Assembly (NCBI GenBank): GCA_963931865.1
Contig: OZ007509.1
Coordinates: 3,115,554 to 3,179,553 of the forward strand
DNA from: Axinella damicornis
Lineage: Eukaryota; Porifera; Demospongiae; Axinellida; Axinellidae
DNA length: 64,000 bases
Direction: 5' to 3'
Below the pieces are notes generated by a model. That model was given only the letters and a program-made list of their open reading frames with translations. It had not been told where the DNA came from and ran no database searches. Numbering within the stretch: the first letter of the stretch is position 1; the number at the start of each line of letters is the position of its first letter. Below, in pieces: positions 34,508 to 45,575 of this stretch. Position numbers and translations under genes: made by a program.

Positions 34508-34935
34508 GACGAAGAGGAACTAGTGAAAGGTGTATACACTATCCAAGCTCTATACAGAAACAGAGCAAATTAATACAGTACAACTTGACACTGTTTTATA
34601 CTCTTTATATTGCTCCACCCCCTCAGATTACTCACTACCTATATATAAACCCTTCACCTCTCAACTTAGTCATTCGGGTTAGGGTTAGCATGGGGGTGGG
34701 GCTGGCATGGGAGGTGGGGCTGTGGTGGGAGCATGCGTGGTGGGGCTGGGATGGGAGCATGGGAGGTGGGGCTGTGGTGGGAGGTTGGGTGGGCTGGGGT
34801 GGGTGGGGGGTGTAGTGTAATGTGCATACCTGCGTTGTAGCAGTGATGTAATGTTTGCATCATATTATGCATTGCATCATGCCTGTATCACGTGTGTATG
34901 TAGCTGTTACTGTGTGGCTATTTTCTATGAAGTAG

Positions 34936-35053
34936 GCTAAAGTATCACGTCTCAAGTATCCAGCTGAATCGGCTCGTCAGGTATCTCTAGCAGAACACTA
35001 CAGGGGGTGCAGGGTTGCACAGAATGCATTTATGGCTTGTCTCCCAAGAGAAA
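34936..35053 (+). other. Possible orphan coding exon with a C-x9-C motif
   Basis: Open for 39 codons between acceptor TGAAGTAG and donor GTACGT. The translation contains YPAESARQVSLAEHYRG followed by CRVAQNAFMAC, a C-x9-C spacing as found in mitochondrial CHCH proteins. A partner exon with a second C-x9-C was not found nearby. May be chance. Confidence 0.3.
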
Positions 35054-35870
35054 GTACGTGTGCAATTATTGTGCATGTGTATGCATGTGTAATGTGTGTG
35101 TGAACCGGTATGTTCACAGTGCAAGGTGCATGATCACATGCAGAGTAGTTAAACTAGGTGGGTGATTCAAAATCGGGATATTTGATCGAGTTACACTGGG
35201 TGTAGTTTTCAGATAAAGGAATGATAAATTGTGCTGCATGTTCCTCACCTATTAATGAGCAGTCACATAATATTGTTTTGGAGATTGGAATACCACTGCA
35301 GGCAGATCAATTCGCTTCTTCGAAGAGCGTAACTGACATAGTAGTCTTCCTTGCCATGATCAGAATCACGGTCTTCTGTTACCGTTGACTACACAGCATA
35401 CATATGTAACATCAGAGGATGCATCCCTAATTTTGGATGGCCAAGAGTAGGTTAAGAATTTGCCAATAGTGGCAAGACACCTTATAACAGTTGATCAGGC
35501 TCCTGCCATTCACCCAGAGAGGATTTAAATGATAGCCCCTCCTTTACCTGTCCATATGCAATACAGAATGCAAAGTCGTTATTACGTATAAAAGTCGGCA
35601 CGGTTCCTGGGGATTATGAGACTATCGTAACTGCAGCATCAAACGACTTCAATTTTTCCATGATACCATCTGCAGAAACACACTCACTCAACAATGGCAG
35701 AGCAGATCTGAGGTGGTGCAGCAGAAGAGCAAACCAATGCTCCCATACCATGCAGTCTCTGAAACCACCTTAAACCCATGAGCCCCCTAACTAACACTCA
35801 CCATAATTATACTTGCCAATTCAAGTCATCTGTTACCCGGTAACATGTAGTCTCGCGGTCTGGCCCAAAG

Positions 35871-36118
35871 TAAGGTAGGGCGGGGTAATTCGGGCCACGG
35901 GGTAATTCGGGCCACGGGGTAATTCGGGCCACTTCAACGGTTGCAACAGGAAAGAAGCATCCGTTGGATTCTTGCTTCTAGTGAGTTGTAGGCAGGTTGA
36001 GTCCCTGGATATACATGGCCAGAAGTTTGCCTAAAGTCTGTCCGTTTTTAGTTACCGTTGACCTGAAGTTGAAGTGGCCCGAATTACCCCGTGGCCCGAA
36101 TTACCCCGTCCTACCTTA
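35871..36118. repeat. TA-flanked palindromic element with internal GGGGTAATTCGGGCCAC repeats
   Basis: Left end TAAGGTAGGGCGGGGTAATT followed by three copies of CGGGGTAATTCGGGCCA; the right end is the reverse complement with two copies, ending CCTACCTTA. Borders are TA. It ends about 100 bp before the fucosidase start, so it could carry promoter sequence. Confidence 0.8.
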
Positions 36119-36220
36119 CGCATGGGGCGGAGCTCGTAGATTAAACGCCAGCCCCACCCACCCATCAAGGCAATAGTATAGTATCCGGTGTGGTAGTGTG
36201 AAAGTATTGTCACAGTTGAG

Positions 36221-37372
36221 ATGAATTGTTTGAGCTTTTTTGTGGTTCTGTTCACCGTTTCTCTGATAAATGGCCAGTACCAGCCGAACTGGGGTTCGCT
36301 GGACAAGAGGCCGCTCCCGTCGTGGTACGACCAGGCCAAATTCGGGATCTTTATGCACTGGGGTGTGTACTCGGTGCCCAGCTACGGGGGAGGGGCTGCT
36401 CACAGTGCAGGAGAGTGGTTTTGGTGGGACTGGCAGGGAGTGAATGACTCGTGGGCTGTAAATTTTATGGAAAAGGACTACCCTGCTGGTTTCACCTACG
36501 CCGACTTTGCCCCTATGTTCAAGGCGGAGTTGTTTGACCCTGATGAGTGGGCGGAACTTTTCCAGGCATCTGGAGCAAAGTAAGCCTTTACTGCGTGCGT
36601 ACACAAGCTTTAACATGATTTTGTTAGAACAGAGAGAAAAGAAACCGTACCAACAGCGTCGACGTCATGGATTAATGGTCCGGGGTCCATTCCAATTTCT
36701 AGACTAGACTGGCGCCATGGCCTGGGTCATGTGATCTTTCATCCCCGCCCCCTGGCCCCGCCTCCCGGATCCGCTGTGCGCTAGCTATCCAGCTATCGGT
36801 CATGACGAGCGCGAGCTGCTTGTGCTGCGTGTTCTTCCTTGCGATTGTCCTGGCGCACGTACAGTGTCAGTACCAGCCGAATTGGAACTCGCTAGACAGC
36901 AGGACTCTCCCGGCGTGGTATGATCAGGCAAAATTCGGCATTTTCGTAGTCTGGGGCGCGTATTCCGTACCCAGCTACGGGGGAGGGGCTGCTCACAGAG
37001 CAGGAGAGTGGTTTTGGTGGTACTGGCAGGGAGTGAATGATTCGTGGGCTGTCGACTATGTAGAGGAAAACTACCCCCCTGGTTTTACCTATACTGATTT
37101 TGGTCCACTGTTCAAAGCAGAGTTGTTCGATCCCGATGAGTGGGCGGAGCTGTTCCAGGCATCTGGGGCAAAGTGAGCGATTCAGTTGATAGTCTTGTTC
37201 CCAAACTGTTGTCGTATCGTATGTGCAGAGGAGGGAATGAGACTACCATACTCATAGTGAATCCAATTATCATGCAACAATATGCTGTAATCACTTTGAT
37301 TCATTGGCTGATTGATTGGTTCCCATTTTTAGGCAGCCATGTAAGATTCAAGACACCCCCCCTCCCCCCCCC

Positions 37373-37403
<31 letters not shown>

Positions 37404-40141
37404 ACACACACACATTCATACATACACACATACATATATACATACATACATACATACATACCTAAAGTTACATAGTTCTGACAAGCAAACACCATGAAGG
37501 ATGGACAAACTGGAAATCTCAGACCGCTTGGAACTGGAATGCTGTAGAGAATGGGCCTCATATGGACTTAGTGGGTATGTGATGCTAGCGAATAACTGTA
37601 TCAGAAGTGGTAGGCCTTGTTTGCATCTTCCAAACAGTTGAACCGAGACATTACTGTATACGTATGCAGTTTCTGTGACAGCCAAAAGCCTGATCATAAA
37701 GAGCTAGACTTGAATACTGTGCTGGCTCTAGTTGTTTACAAGGCAATAATGCAATGTTGTTTTAGTTAACTAAAACTAAAACTATAATGCAGTTTAGTAT
37801 GGCATATTTCACTTTAGTAATTAAAACTAAAACTAAACTGAGGACTGTCTCAGCCTGTTAATTAAAACTACAACTAAACTAATATGAAAATCACCCAAAA
37901 ATGGTGGTTACTAAAACTAAAAGAGCCTTTACTAACCCTTTTGAGATTTAGTAATTAAAACTAAAACTAAACTAAACAATGCGACTCTACCTAATTAAAA
38001 CCAAAAACTAAACTATTTCAGTTTTAGATAACTAAAACAACATTGCAATAATGATACCGGGGTATCAGTGGCACTACTAGTGAGGCTCCACCTGCCAACA
38101 CACTGCCAACGTGCAAACTATATAGCGGTGGTGGTTTATATAGTACCTTAATCGGAATAAGGGTTACATAATCGGCAATGACAATTTTGGTTAGCATGAC
38201 ATTTTGTCTCTCCATGTGCAGGTGCTCTGGCAAACTCCATTCGTAAAAAGACATCAATTCACTTTGGCCTCTACTTCTCCCAGTTCGAGTGGTTTAACCC
38301 AATTTACTTGCAGGATAAGTCTGGTGGATTCAAAACACAGGACTATGTCGAGGTAGTGCAGTCAGGAACATTTCTACCTTTTCCATTTGTATCCTAGCTA
38401 ATGCTGTACCATCCTGGAACTTGTCCTTTAGATATCTATGTACTACTCATGCATATGCCCAACCCACACACGTACTTATTCCTTTAGGGGGTGAGCTATC
38501 CACAAATGTATGAGATAGTCAACAACTACCATCCTGATGTCATATGGTCAGATGGAGATTGGGAGGCTCCTGATACCTACTGGAACAGCACTGAGTTCCT
38601 TGCGTGGCTCTACAATGAGAGGTGGGTAATATTTTTGACTACGATTGTGCATCACTAATGCATGCATAGCTGCACTTCATGAATATATTAAGCAACCTAC
38701 TAATAGAGCACTAGTATAGCTCGCATGTATAGGCTCAGCTATTATGAATGTGCAGGATGTTATGAATTAGTAACAATCTGGCACATCATTTAGTCCAGTG
38801 AAGGACAGCGTAGTGGTGAATGACCGGTGGGGATCTGGCTGCTCTTGTAAGCATGGCGACTTCTACACCTGCACAGACAGATACAACCCTCGTGAGTCGT
38901 CCTTGGTGCATGCTCTCGTATACGTACTTCAGTGCATGAACTCTGGAAGCCAGCAATTAGTGGCCACATGACATAAGAGCTCAAGAGTTTCAGCAACACT
39001 AGGTCTGTGTATTAATTGCAACTAACGCCACCTGTTCATGCACACAACAACATAATGAACTATAGCTCTGTGAAGTTTTCATGCATATGTATGACCAGTC
39101 TTTCTATATTAGCACTGGTCAGATCAGATGCGACCCGTATATGCAACTTCCCAATCACACTTACAGATGTTCTGCAACAGCACAAGTGGGAGAATGCCAT
39201 GACTATTGACCGCTACTCTTGGGGATTTCGACGTGACGCTGCATTTGAAGACTACCTGAGCATTGAGGAACTCTTGCAGGAGCTTGTCACCACTGTCAGG
39301 TACTGTGTGCTTTGAGTTGTGAACAGTCTAGACTGGGGACAAACAACTACCTTACCTGTTGGTTTATTACGTTTGTCTATCCATGCATGCATGCAGCTGT
39401 GGAGGCAATGTGCTGCTAAATGTAGGTCCTACTCACGATGGGCGAATTGCTCCAATTTTCCAAGAGAGATTGAGACAGATTGGTAAGTCTGGCATCAATT
39501 AATTATCCTAGAAGCTTAACTACGTTATGCATGTCAAGGTATTTGAATGTTTTCTATAGGTCAGTGGATATCAGTGAACGGTGAGGCTATTTACAGCACA
39601 GTACCCTGGACACACCAGAACGACACCACCAATCCCAATGTGTGGTAAGCACAGAACTGTACTTCAGTCAACTTGTAAACAGCACTGTATACGTATGTTC
39701 TACTACAAAACATCTGGTGCCCCAGGCTATACATGTTGTACCTATGCATGGTAGGTCTGGCACCACAGACTAGCCACATGGCTTCTGGTTTACACATACA
39801 GGCATTGGAGAGAGTCAATTGGAAATGTAGTCTCATCCTGATTATTTGAGTGGGCCCTTAAACACCAGCTGTTCATTCCCCTCCATGTGCCTGTACACAG
39901 GTACACATACAATGCTGCTTCAAAGGTGGTGTATGGAATTCTCCTCAAGGCTCCCTCCAACTACTCTGTCCCCATTGGGGCGGTGAAGGTCTCTACTTCT
40001 TCTGCTATCTCCCTGCTGGGGTACAATGGGGATGTGGATTGGAACACAGACGGTGGCATGCTCACCGTGACCCTCCCCTTCCTGCCCCCAGACACCAACC
40101 TCAAGTGGGCATGGGCTCTTAAGTTCGAAAATGTTGCTTGA
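36221..40141 (+). CDS. FUCA1: Alpha-L-fucosidase (GH29), nine exons
   Basis: Retaining lysosomal or secreted fucosidase that removes terminal L-fucose from glycans. Exons: 36221-36579, 37468-37574, 38222-38352, 38488-38621, 38794-38891, 39167-39299, 39397-39482, 39560-39644 and 39901-40141, giving 457 residues (human FUCA1 466). Signal peptide [20 protein letters not shown]29 hallmarks: [15 protein letters not shown] (first conserved His), [15 protein letters not shown] (His pair), VIWSDGD with the nucleophile Asp near residue 221, [17 protein letters not shown] and [12 protein letters not shown]. All phases join. A second, separate first exon at 36802-37172 ends in the same phase and would replace residues 1-119. 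Confidence 0.93.
36802..37172 (+). CDS. Tandem duplicate / alternative first exon of the fucosidase, conserved His lost
   Basis: Encodes its own start and signal peptide ([20 protein letters not shown]), then a near copy of the first fucosidase exon: [20 protein letters not shown] to LFQASGA, with donor GTGAGC in phase 2, so it can splice to 37468 exactly as exon 36221-36579 does. The key difference is [12 protein letters not shown] where GH29 enzymes have FxHWG: the conserved substrate-contacting His is Val. The EWFWW motif remains. It could be a mutually exclusive first exon giving a non-catalytic, possibly fucose-binding isoform, or a decaying duplicate. Confidence 0.8.
37364..37460 (+). 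repeat. C-run, (CA)n and (CATA)n before fucosidase exon 2
   Basis: About 25 C, then CA repeats, then CATACATA repeats, ending seven bases before the acceptor at 37467. Confidence 0.9.
37744..38052. repeat. AT-rich inverted-repeat element (AACTAAAACTAAAAC)
   Basis: Ends GCAATGTTGTTTTAGTTAAC and GATAACTAAAACAACATTGC face each other; the interior is full of TAATTAAAACTAAAACTAAA. A diverged relative lies near 45091-45358. Fucosidase intron 2. Confidence 0.75.
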
Positions 40142-40360
40142 TTAAGAAAAACAAAAACAGTAGCAGTTGTGTTTATGCATGCATACGTGTGCTCAAATTG
40201 AAATGCAATTGTGCCGACAATTTTGTAGATATATCTTGCAATAATGCAACCATGGGATACACAAGTGCTAATGCGAGTGCACACCCAGTTATAACTATTA
40301 CAAGAACAAAGGTGATACAAATGATTTAAAAGAGGTAATTCTGTTTGTCTATGTGAATTC

Positions 40361-40602
40361 TATGTGAACGGATCAAGTAAAAATCGGGAAGAAAACACAG
40401 TCAAATAGTACGTGGGGAATTGTCCAAATTGCTGAAAAATGGATTAACAACTTGTGCACCTCCTTCGAAGAAATGCCTGAAAATTGGAGAAACTCAATTC
40501 TTGGAAATATTCTGAAACATATTTAGAACCAATTCCCATTTCAGGGGGGTGCAAAGTGGGATGTGTGCCTAAGGTTCCATTTTTACTTGATCCGTTCACA
40601 TA
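40361..40602. repeat. TA-flanked inverted-repeat element
   Basis: Ends TATGTGAACGGATCAAGTAA and TTACTTGATCCGTTCACATA are perfect reverse complements; borders are TA. Interior arms CACAGTC/CAAATTGC are weaker. Tc1/mariner-type MITE likely. Confidence 0.85.
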
Positions 40603-41318
40603 TGTCACCTACACTGCTACAAAGTCAGAGTCACAGCAGATGATAGTCCACTCAGGATTACTCTATGAGTCTTAATTGTTGTGGAGTCCTTTATAATATT
40701 TTTTGAGTATCCTACGGGACGTGGGTGGCTGTTGAGCACACGTGGGGCTGCTACACTCCATGGCAATTAATAGGTAAGGTTGATCAGTCTTGTCTCCTTA
40801 TAATTAATTGTTTGTCCTGCTCTGCATGAAAGCTCTTAATTGGTACCACAAGCATTGTTTCATTTGAGGTCCAATTTTGTGCACCATATACTATTAGTAC
40901 GTATGTAGTCTGTAGCTACCAAGCTATATATGGAGGTTCCTGGAAAGAAGCCCCTTTTTAATTGGAGACAACTGCAGAGAACAGAATCGTGGGCTGTAGC
41001 TAGTCAGCCGAGTTTGAATTGTACGCCCCTACATACACTAGTTGATTTGTTCCATGTTCAAGGTCGCGAGTTCTTCAGCCCAACTGAATGGGAAGAGCTT
41101 GAGCCTCAATCGCCTCGAGGGCTTTAGTTAATTATAACCGGCCTTATAAACTGCAATAGATAGCTAATGGTCCACATAGTGTCCGGTGTATAGTTCCAGT
41201 TGCATGGTGATTAGGCTAGGCTTTGGGGGACAACTGACTAGCTGTTGTGTTTGGTGCTAATCACTATAGCTGCACAGTCATGCTAGCTATAGTGTTCTAC
41301 TGATCTACTTCTTGTAGC

Positions 41319-41372
41319 TAGCCTCGATCCCATGCAGGCCTGATTTTCAGATGGGGCCTGGGAATGAGGCTA
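41319..41372. repeat. Palindromic transposon copy with 9-bp target duplication
   Basis: TAGCCTCGATCCCATGCAGG ... GCCTGGGAATGAGGCTA, flanked by TCTTGTAGC (41310-41318) and CCTTGTAGC (41373-41381). Confidence 0.8.
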
Positions 41373-42388
41373 CCTTGTAGCTGTGTTTGATAGGAAAATA
41401 CTGCACTTCAGGTAGCAGCTATATATAGGCCATTGTAGTTTAATAGATCATTGAACAGTGGGGCAATTTGTTTCCATGGACAGACACCAGCTTCAATAAA
41501 GCATAGCCTAGCTCATTCCCTTACTGCAAGCATGCAATCTGGCAAAACTGAAGGTGTAGGGACGAAGCTACATCATAGCGAAGCACAAAATTTGCATTGG
41601 ACCTGAAAAATGTGATGTTGTGTGTGTGTGTATGGAATGGCAGAATAAGCAATGGTTGAGAACAAGCTCTGTTGGGAGCTATATACTCTCTCTTGCATGT
41701 AGCTAGCTAGTCCTTATTGTCAGCCGTCGGTGCTTGGTGCACTGGTTTGCAGGTCTGTGGGTATTGACTGTAAGGCACAACAATGCCTGCAGCACTGCCC
41801 AGTCTGCCACCCAGGCACCACATGTCTGAGGACTGAAATTATTATTCTATACTCGTCAGTATTCTTCTCAATTATGCTCATATTATTCTCACATAGAGAT
41901 GTGACATCAATTAATGTCGCAAAATTAATGTTCAAAGAGCTGCATGGCCTTCAGTGTCAGTGTCACTACGTGTATATTGGTGCTGCTGTTACAGTACGAT
42001 TGTTGATCACCGGCCAATGCTCTGTCATCACTGTCAGTGAACATGAGTGTAACTACTTCAGTGTAAATCTGCAGTAGCTAACCAATTATGCTCGGAATAT
42101 TCCTAAATTATTCTAAAATTATTTCCTCCTTAGTCATCCCTCTTGCACATCATAGCCTGCCCTGTGCACCATCATGGCTGTGAGGTATTGTGCCTGCCAC
42201 AATGGCCCACAAGGACCTCACAGTGTTTCACTTAGTACATGCAGTGCTGATGCTTGTAGCTACTGCATGTCACAATGTCCAGGTTGTTCCAGAGAAAGAG
42301 TGGGACCATGCAAGGGAGGTAAAGCAGTATATACCTCAGAGCTCTGAAGTGGTTGTCTCCATGGAGAACCAAATCTTCTTACTGTGTA

Positions 42389-42463
42389 TAGCCTCGTTCC
42401 CAGGCACGCACGTCGCTTTCGGTTGCACGACGAAAAGCTGGGCGGGGCCTGAGAATGAGCCTA
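42389..42463. repeat. Palindromic transposon copy with exact 9-11-bp target duplication
   Basis: TAGCCTCGTTCCCAGGC start and GCCTGAGAATGAGCCTA end. Flanking CTTACTGTGTA is exact at 42378-42388 and 42464-42474; the innermost two bases may belong to the element. Confidence 0.85.
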
Positions 42464-42755
42464 CTTACTGTGTACTGAAACACTATAATCTTGAATCAAT
42501 ATTTAGCAAGTTTTAAAATTTCTTCTGTTTGTCAGATGTGTATAATGCTGCTGAAGTATAATTTAGCTATGGGTAGGTGGAATGATGTGCATCATGGATG
42601 CATGGTATGCATCAATAATATAGCGGCTATAACAGTTGGGGGTATAGAAATGAAACACTTTGATGATGGTGGTGATCCAGTGATAAGATAATGCTGAGTA
42701 TAGTGTCAGTTCAGTTTGCTGACCAGGTGGTGTTCACATGTGGAGATTAGTGTAC

Positions 42756-44240
42756 TTAGGACAGCAGCCTCTCAACTGTGAACTTCACATCATCAGGGTC
42801 GGCCGGCACGTGTACCACCATGCAGGAGCTCCTCTCCTGTCCAGGGCAGTCACTGTCCTGCTGGTAGTACTCCCCATGGCACGCGGGCAGGTCAGCATCT
42901 GGTGGGCAGTGTGTGGGGAGCATCAGGGCCTCGCCAGCATCGTCAATGTACCTTCGTTCTTCCTGGTCTTCACAATTCCCGTTGCTCCTGTCTGGGTCAC
43001 TTGCTGCGGGTTCAGGGTGTCCATCTATTGCCGGGATGATGACAGATGTGATTGGTGCATGCGAGTTGCAACTGAACACTGGCTTGCTGTCTACTTCATC
43101 AGGCATGTACAAACCATGATCCCCAGTTCTAACTCCATACAGTTCTCTGCTACCATCCCCTGCCACCTTTAGCTTGGTCTTGGTTTTCCTTCTTCCTGTC
43201 TGTGACCGGAAATTACCATTCTCTAAGATGTGATCACACTGTGGATCAATGATCCAGAAGTTCCCCTTTCCGTGGAGTCCATCCTCCCTCGGCGCTTTCT
43301 GGAAGCACTTGTTGAGTGAGAGATTATGTCGGATTGAATTCTTCCACTTCTTGTCGTCTTTCCGATAGAACGGGAATTTCTCTGAGATAAAATCGTAGAT
43401 ATCTGGTAGGGTAAGCATCTTCTTTGTGGATGAAAGTATGGCCATGGCTATAAGAGCACTGTAGGAATATGGAGGTCTTGTGTTGCCCTCATATGCACTG
43501 TTGAATGCAGGACTCACAAAAGGTGGGCCGGGAGTAACGCCTGAGGGGAAGTAGGGGTTGGCAGCAAGCAGCGTGGTCCTGAGAAGGGGGACCCGGAAGC
43601 CACTTGGGTTGACAGCGAAGGGGGCATCAGCTGATGATGGCGGGGAGAGTGGAAGAGATGAGGCCAACTGGTGTTGCTGCTGTCCAGTGGAGTGATAGCC
43701 ACCTGCCATCATGGGCACCCCCGGGAATCTGGGATTCAGAGCCAATATCCCGTGGGAACCAAAAGCTGCCGGTCTGAAATTTCTCTGGGTAGCACCACCA
43801 TGGCTCATGTACGCTGCTGTTGCATAGTTGCCGGACGATGAAAAGTTTTGGGATGAAAAGGTCTGGGTGCCGCAGGGGTAGTTGTAGCAAGCGGTTGGAG
43901 ACTTGTGAGCGAGTGCAGGTTGGTGTTGGTGATGTTGCGCGCACATGGCAGCGTTGGTGGCAACAGTACCCCCGCCGGCATAGCTGTAGCTGTAGTACGG
44001 ATTCTGGATGCACATGACGGGGCTGACAGGTGGGGGGGTGAGGAGATCGGGTTGAGTCGCATTGAGTGGAAGGTGGGTGAGGGGTTGGGGGGCTGATTTG
44101 TCATGGTAGACTACGTCTGAGGGTTCAGTATTGACAATGCTCTCTGTGGCTTGGTTTCCTGAGGTGATGCAGGCATTGTTGGTGTGGAAGCTGCTGCTGG
44201 GGCCACCTGCTGTAGTGGGGGCAGCAGACTCTGCAGCCAT
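42756..44240 (-). CDS. Forkhead (FOX) transcription factor, intronless
   Basis: A 494-residue nuclear DNA-binding protein. The forkhead domain lies at residues about 255-350: [35 protein letters not shown], recognition helix [17 protein letters not shown], then [20 protein letters not shown] in wing 2. The N-terminal 250 residues are low-complexity (S, P, Q, Y, A) and likely transactivating; no engrailed-type EH1 motif was noticed. The single exon and KGNFW..DP.C wing resemble class I FOX proteins, but the class is not assignable by eye. The start is the ATG at 44240; an in-frame TTG upstream is not preferred. It is transcribed toward the fucosidase gene. Confidence 0.92.
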   Translation of the reverse strand: MAAESAAPTTAGGPSSSFHTNNACITSGNQATESIVNTEPSDVVYHDKSAPQPLTHLPLNATQPDLLTPPPVSPVMCIQNPYYSYSYAGGGTVATNAAMCAQHHQHQPALAHKSPTACYNYPCGTQTFSSQNFSSSGNYATAAYMSHGGATQRNFRPAAFGSHGILALNPRFPGVPMMAGGYHSTGQQQHQLASSLPLSPPSSADAPFAVNPSGFRVPLLRTTLLAANPYFPSGVTPGPPFVSPAFNSAYEGNTRPPYSYSALIAMAILSSTKKMLTLPDIYDFISEKFPFYRKDDKKWKNSIRHNLSLNKCFQKAPREDGLHGKGNFWIIDPQCDHILENGNFRSQTGRRKTKTKLKVAGDGSRELYGVRTGDHGLYMPDEVDSKPVFSCNSHAPITSVIIPAIDGHPEPAASDPDRSNGNCEDQEERRYIDDAGEALMLPTHCPPDADLPACHGEYYQQDSDCPGQERSSCMVVHVPADPDDVKFTVERLLS

Positions 44241-44446
44241 GATTACCCTGGAGGGTGACAATATGGGGGTGTCAAGAACACCTCAGTGCCAGGCTCCAAA
44301 GATGTTGAGAATACTAAAGCGCACCAGAATCTATTTCTGTCAGGTGTATATATATGCAGGTCACTGGACCAGTCACAAGCTTAAGGCTGCAAGGGACATT
44401 CCTCTCCAAATTAAAAAAATATCTATCTGTTGTCTGTCTGTCTGTA

Positions 44447-44477
<31 letters not shown>

Positions 44478-45575
44478 ATATCTATCTATGTAGCTAATGC
44501 CATGCAAAGTACTGTATCAGACCATAGCTAGATAATATTCAATGATCAGACGCCATAAATTAAGCTTAACAACGAAGTGCATAGCTAGCTAGCATGAACC
44601 TGACCTAGCTTGCAGAATAATGTAAGTTCAAGTTTTTGGGTAAATAACATGCTAGTTACCAAAACAACAATTCAACAGCACTGTCAACAGGTCAGGTACA
44701 AGCTGAGATCAGTCAGACCTCACCTTTTATACAGCAGCCAGATCCGAGTCAGTCACGGTACGCTATACGTGGGTCTAGTCTGCAGCCTCTTGCCGTCTCG
44801 CGCGCGTAGATATAGATATAACGTGGGCGGGCTTGTAAGTTGCACTTTGTACGTAGATCGGGTGCCTTCGAGATTTGCGCTTTCTTCTCACCCCGTGCAG
44901 ATCCAGCTAGCTACGTGGTTTCAGACTCAGTTCACAAACAGCCTTTGCAAAATATACACAGCAGCTGTCAGTAATAGCCCTAAATTATAAATCTAGTGCA
45001 CAATAATTGCATTCCTGTGTAAATCCATTATCCAATCCGCCATGTGCACTGGGGCCAATTTGTAACACCACCTTCAGCCCTGCAGTACGTGCTGTTTAGT
45101 TAACTTAAAATAGTAAGGCATAAATTAATATTATTCATTTAGTAAATTAAAACTAAAACTGATGTCTTGATCTACTACATAGGTCACTCCCAAGAGGTGG
45201 TTAAAAGAGGTAGGTAGAAGTTGCAATTTAGTCAAAAGGTTACTAAAATTATTTCTTCAGACTGTCTAGGTGATGACTCCGGTCCATTATGACTGTTTTT
45301 GCACAAGACAAAACTAAACTATTACCCGAATATTTAATGCTAACTAAAACAACACTGCCCTCAAGCAAACCAATATCCTCATGCCCCTTTAATATTCAGG
45401 GTACATTCATACATTGACACTACATCCAACACTGTGTACAAGAGCAACAAAGATGACAACATCAGCAAGTTTAATAGGAGGGAAGGAATCTATATCTGAA
45501 AGGTACAACAATAATTATTGAACTCAAGAAAAAGTGATAACGAACATCTCATTTGTCATCGGTCTCCAGTCTGGA
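44241..45575. other. Upstream region of the forkhead gene
   Basis: A TATATATA stretch at 44347-44354, about 105 bp above the forkhead ATG, is a possible TATA box. A (CTGT)n(CTAT)n microsatellite lies at 44430-44490 and a degenerate AACTAAAAC element near 45091-45358. No other gene recognised. Confidence 0.45.

Larger units (their letters stand above)
34071..36220. other. Intergenic region with transposons and one possible orphan exon
   Basis: Holds the inverted-repeat elements at 34227-34507 and 35871-36118, a G/T-rich stretch at 34680-34815 with GTGGGGCTGGGATGGGAG-like units, and an open block at 34936-35053 with both splice signals. No complete gene could be built. Confidence 0.5.
40142..42755. 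other. Convergent intergenic region, fucosidase to forkhead
   Basis: The two genes converge here. It contains transposons at 40361-40602, 41319-41372 and 42389-42463. The rest shows no recognisable exon or RNA gene. Confidence 0.5.
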
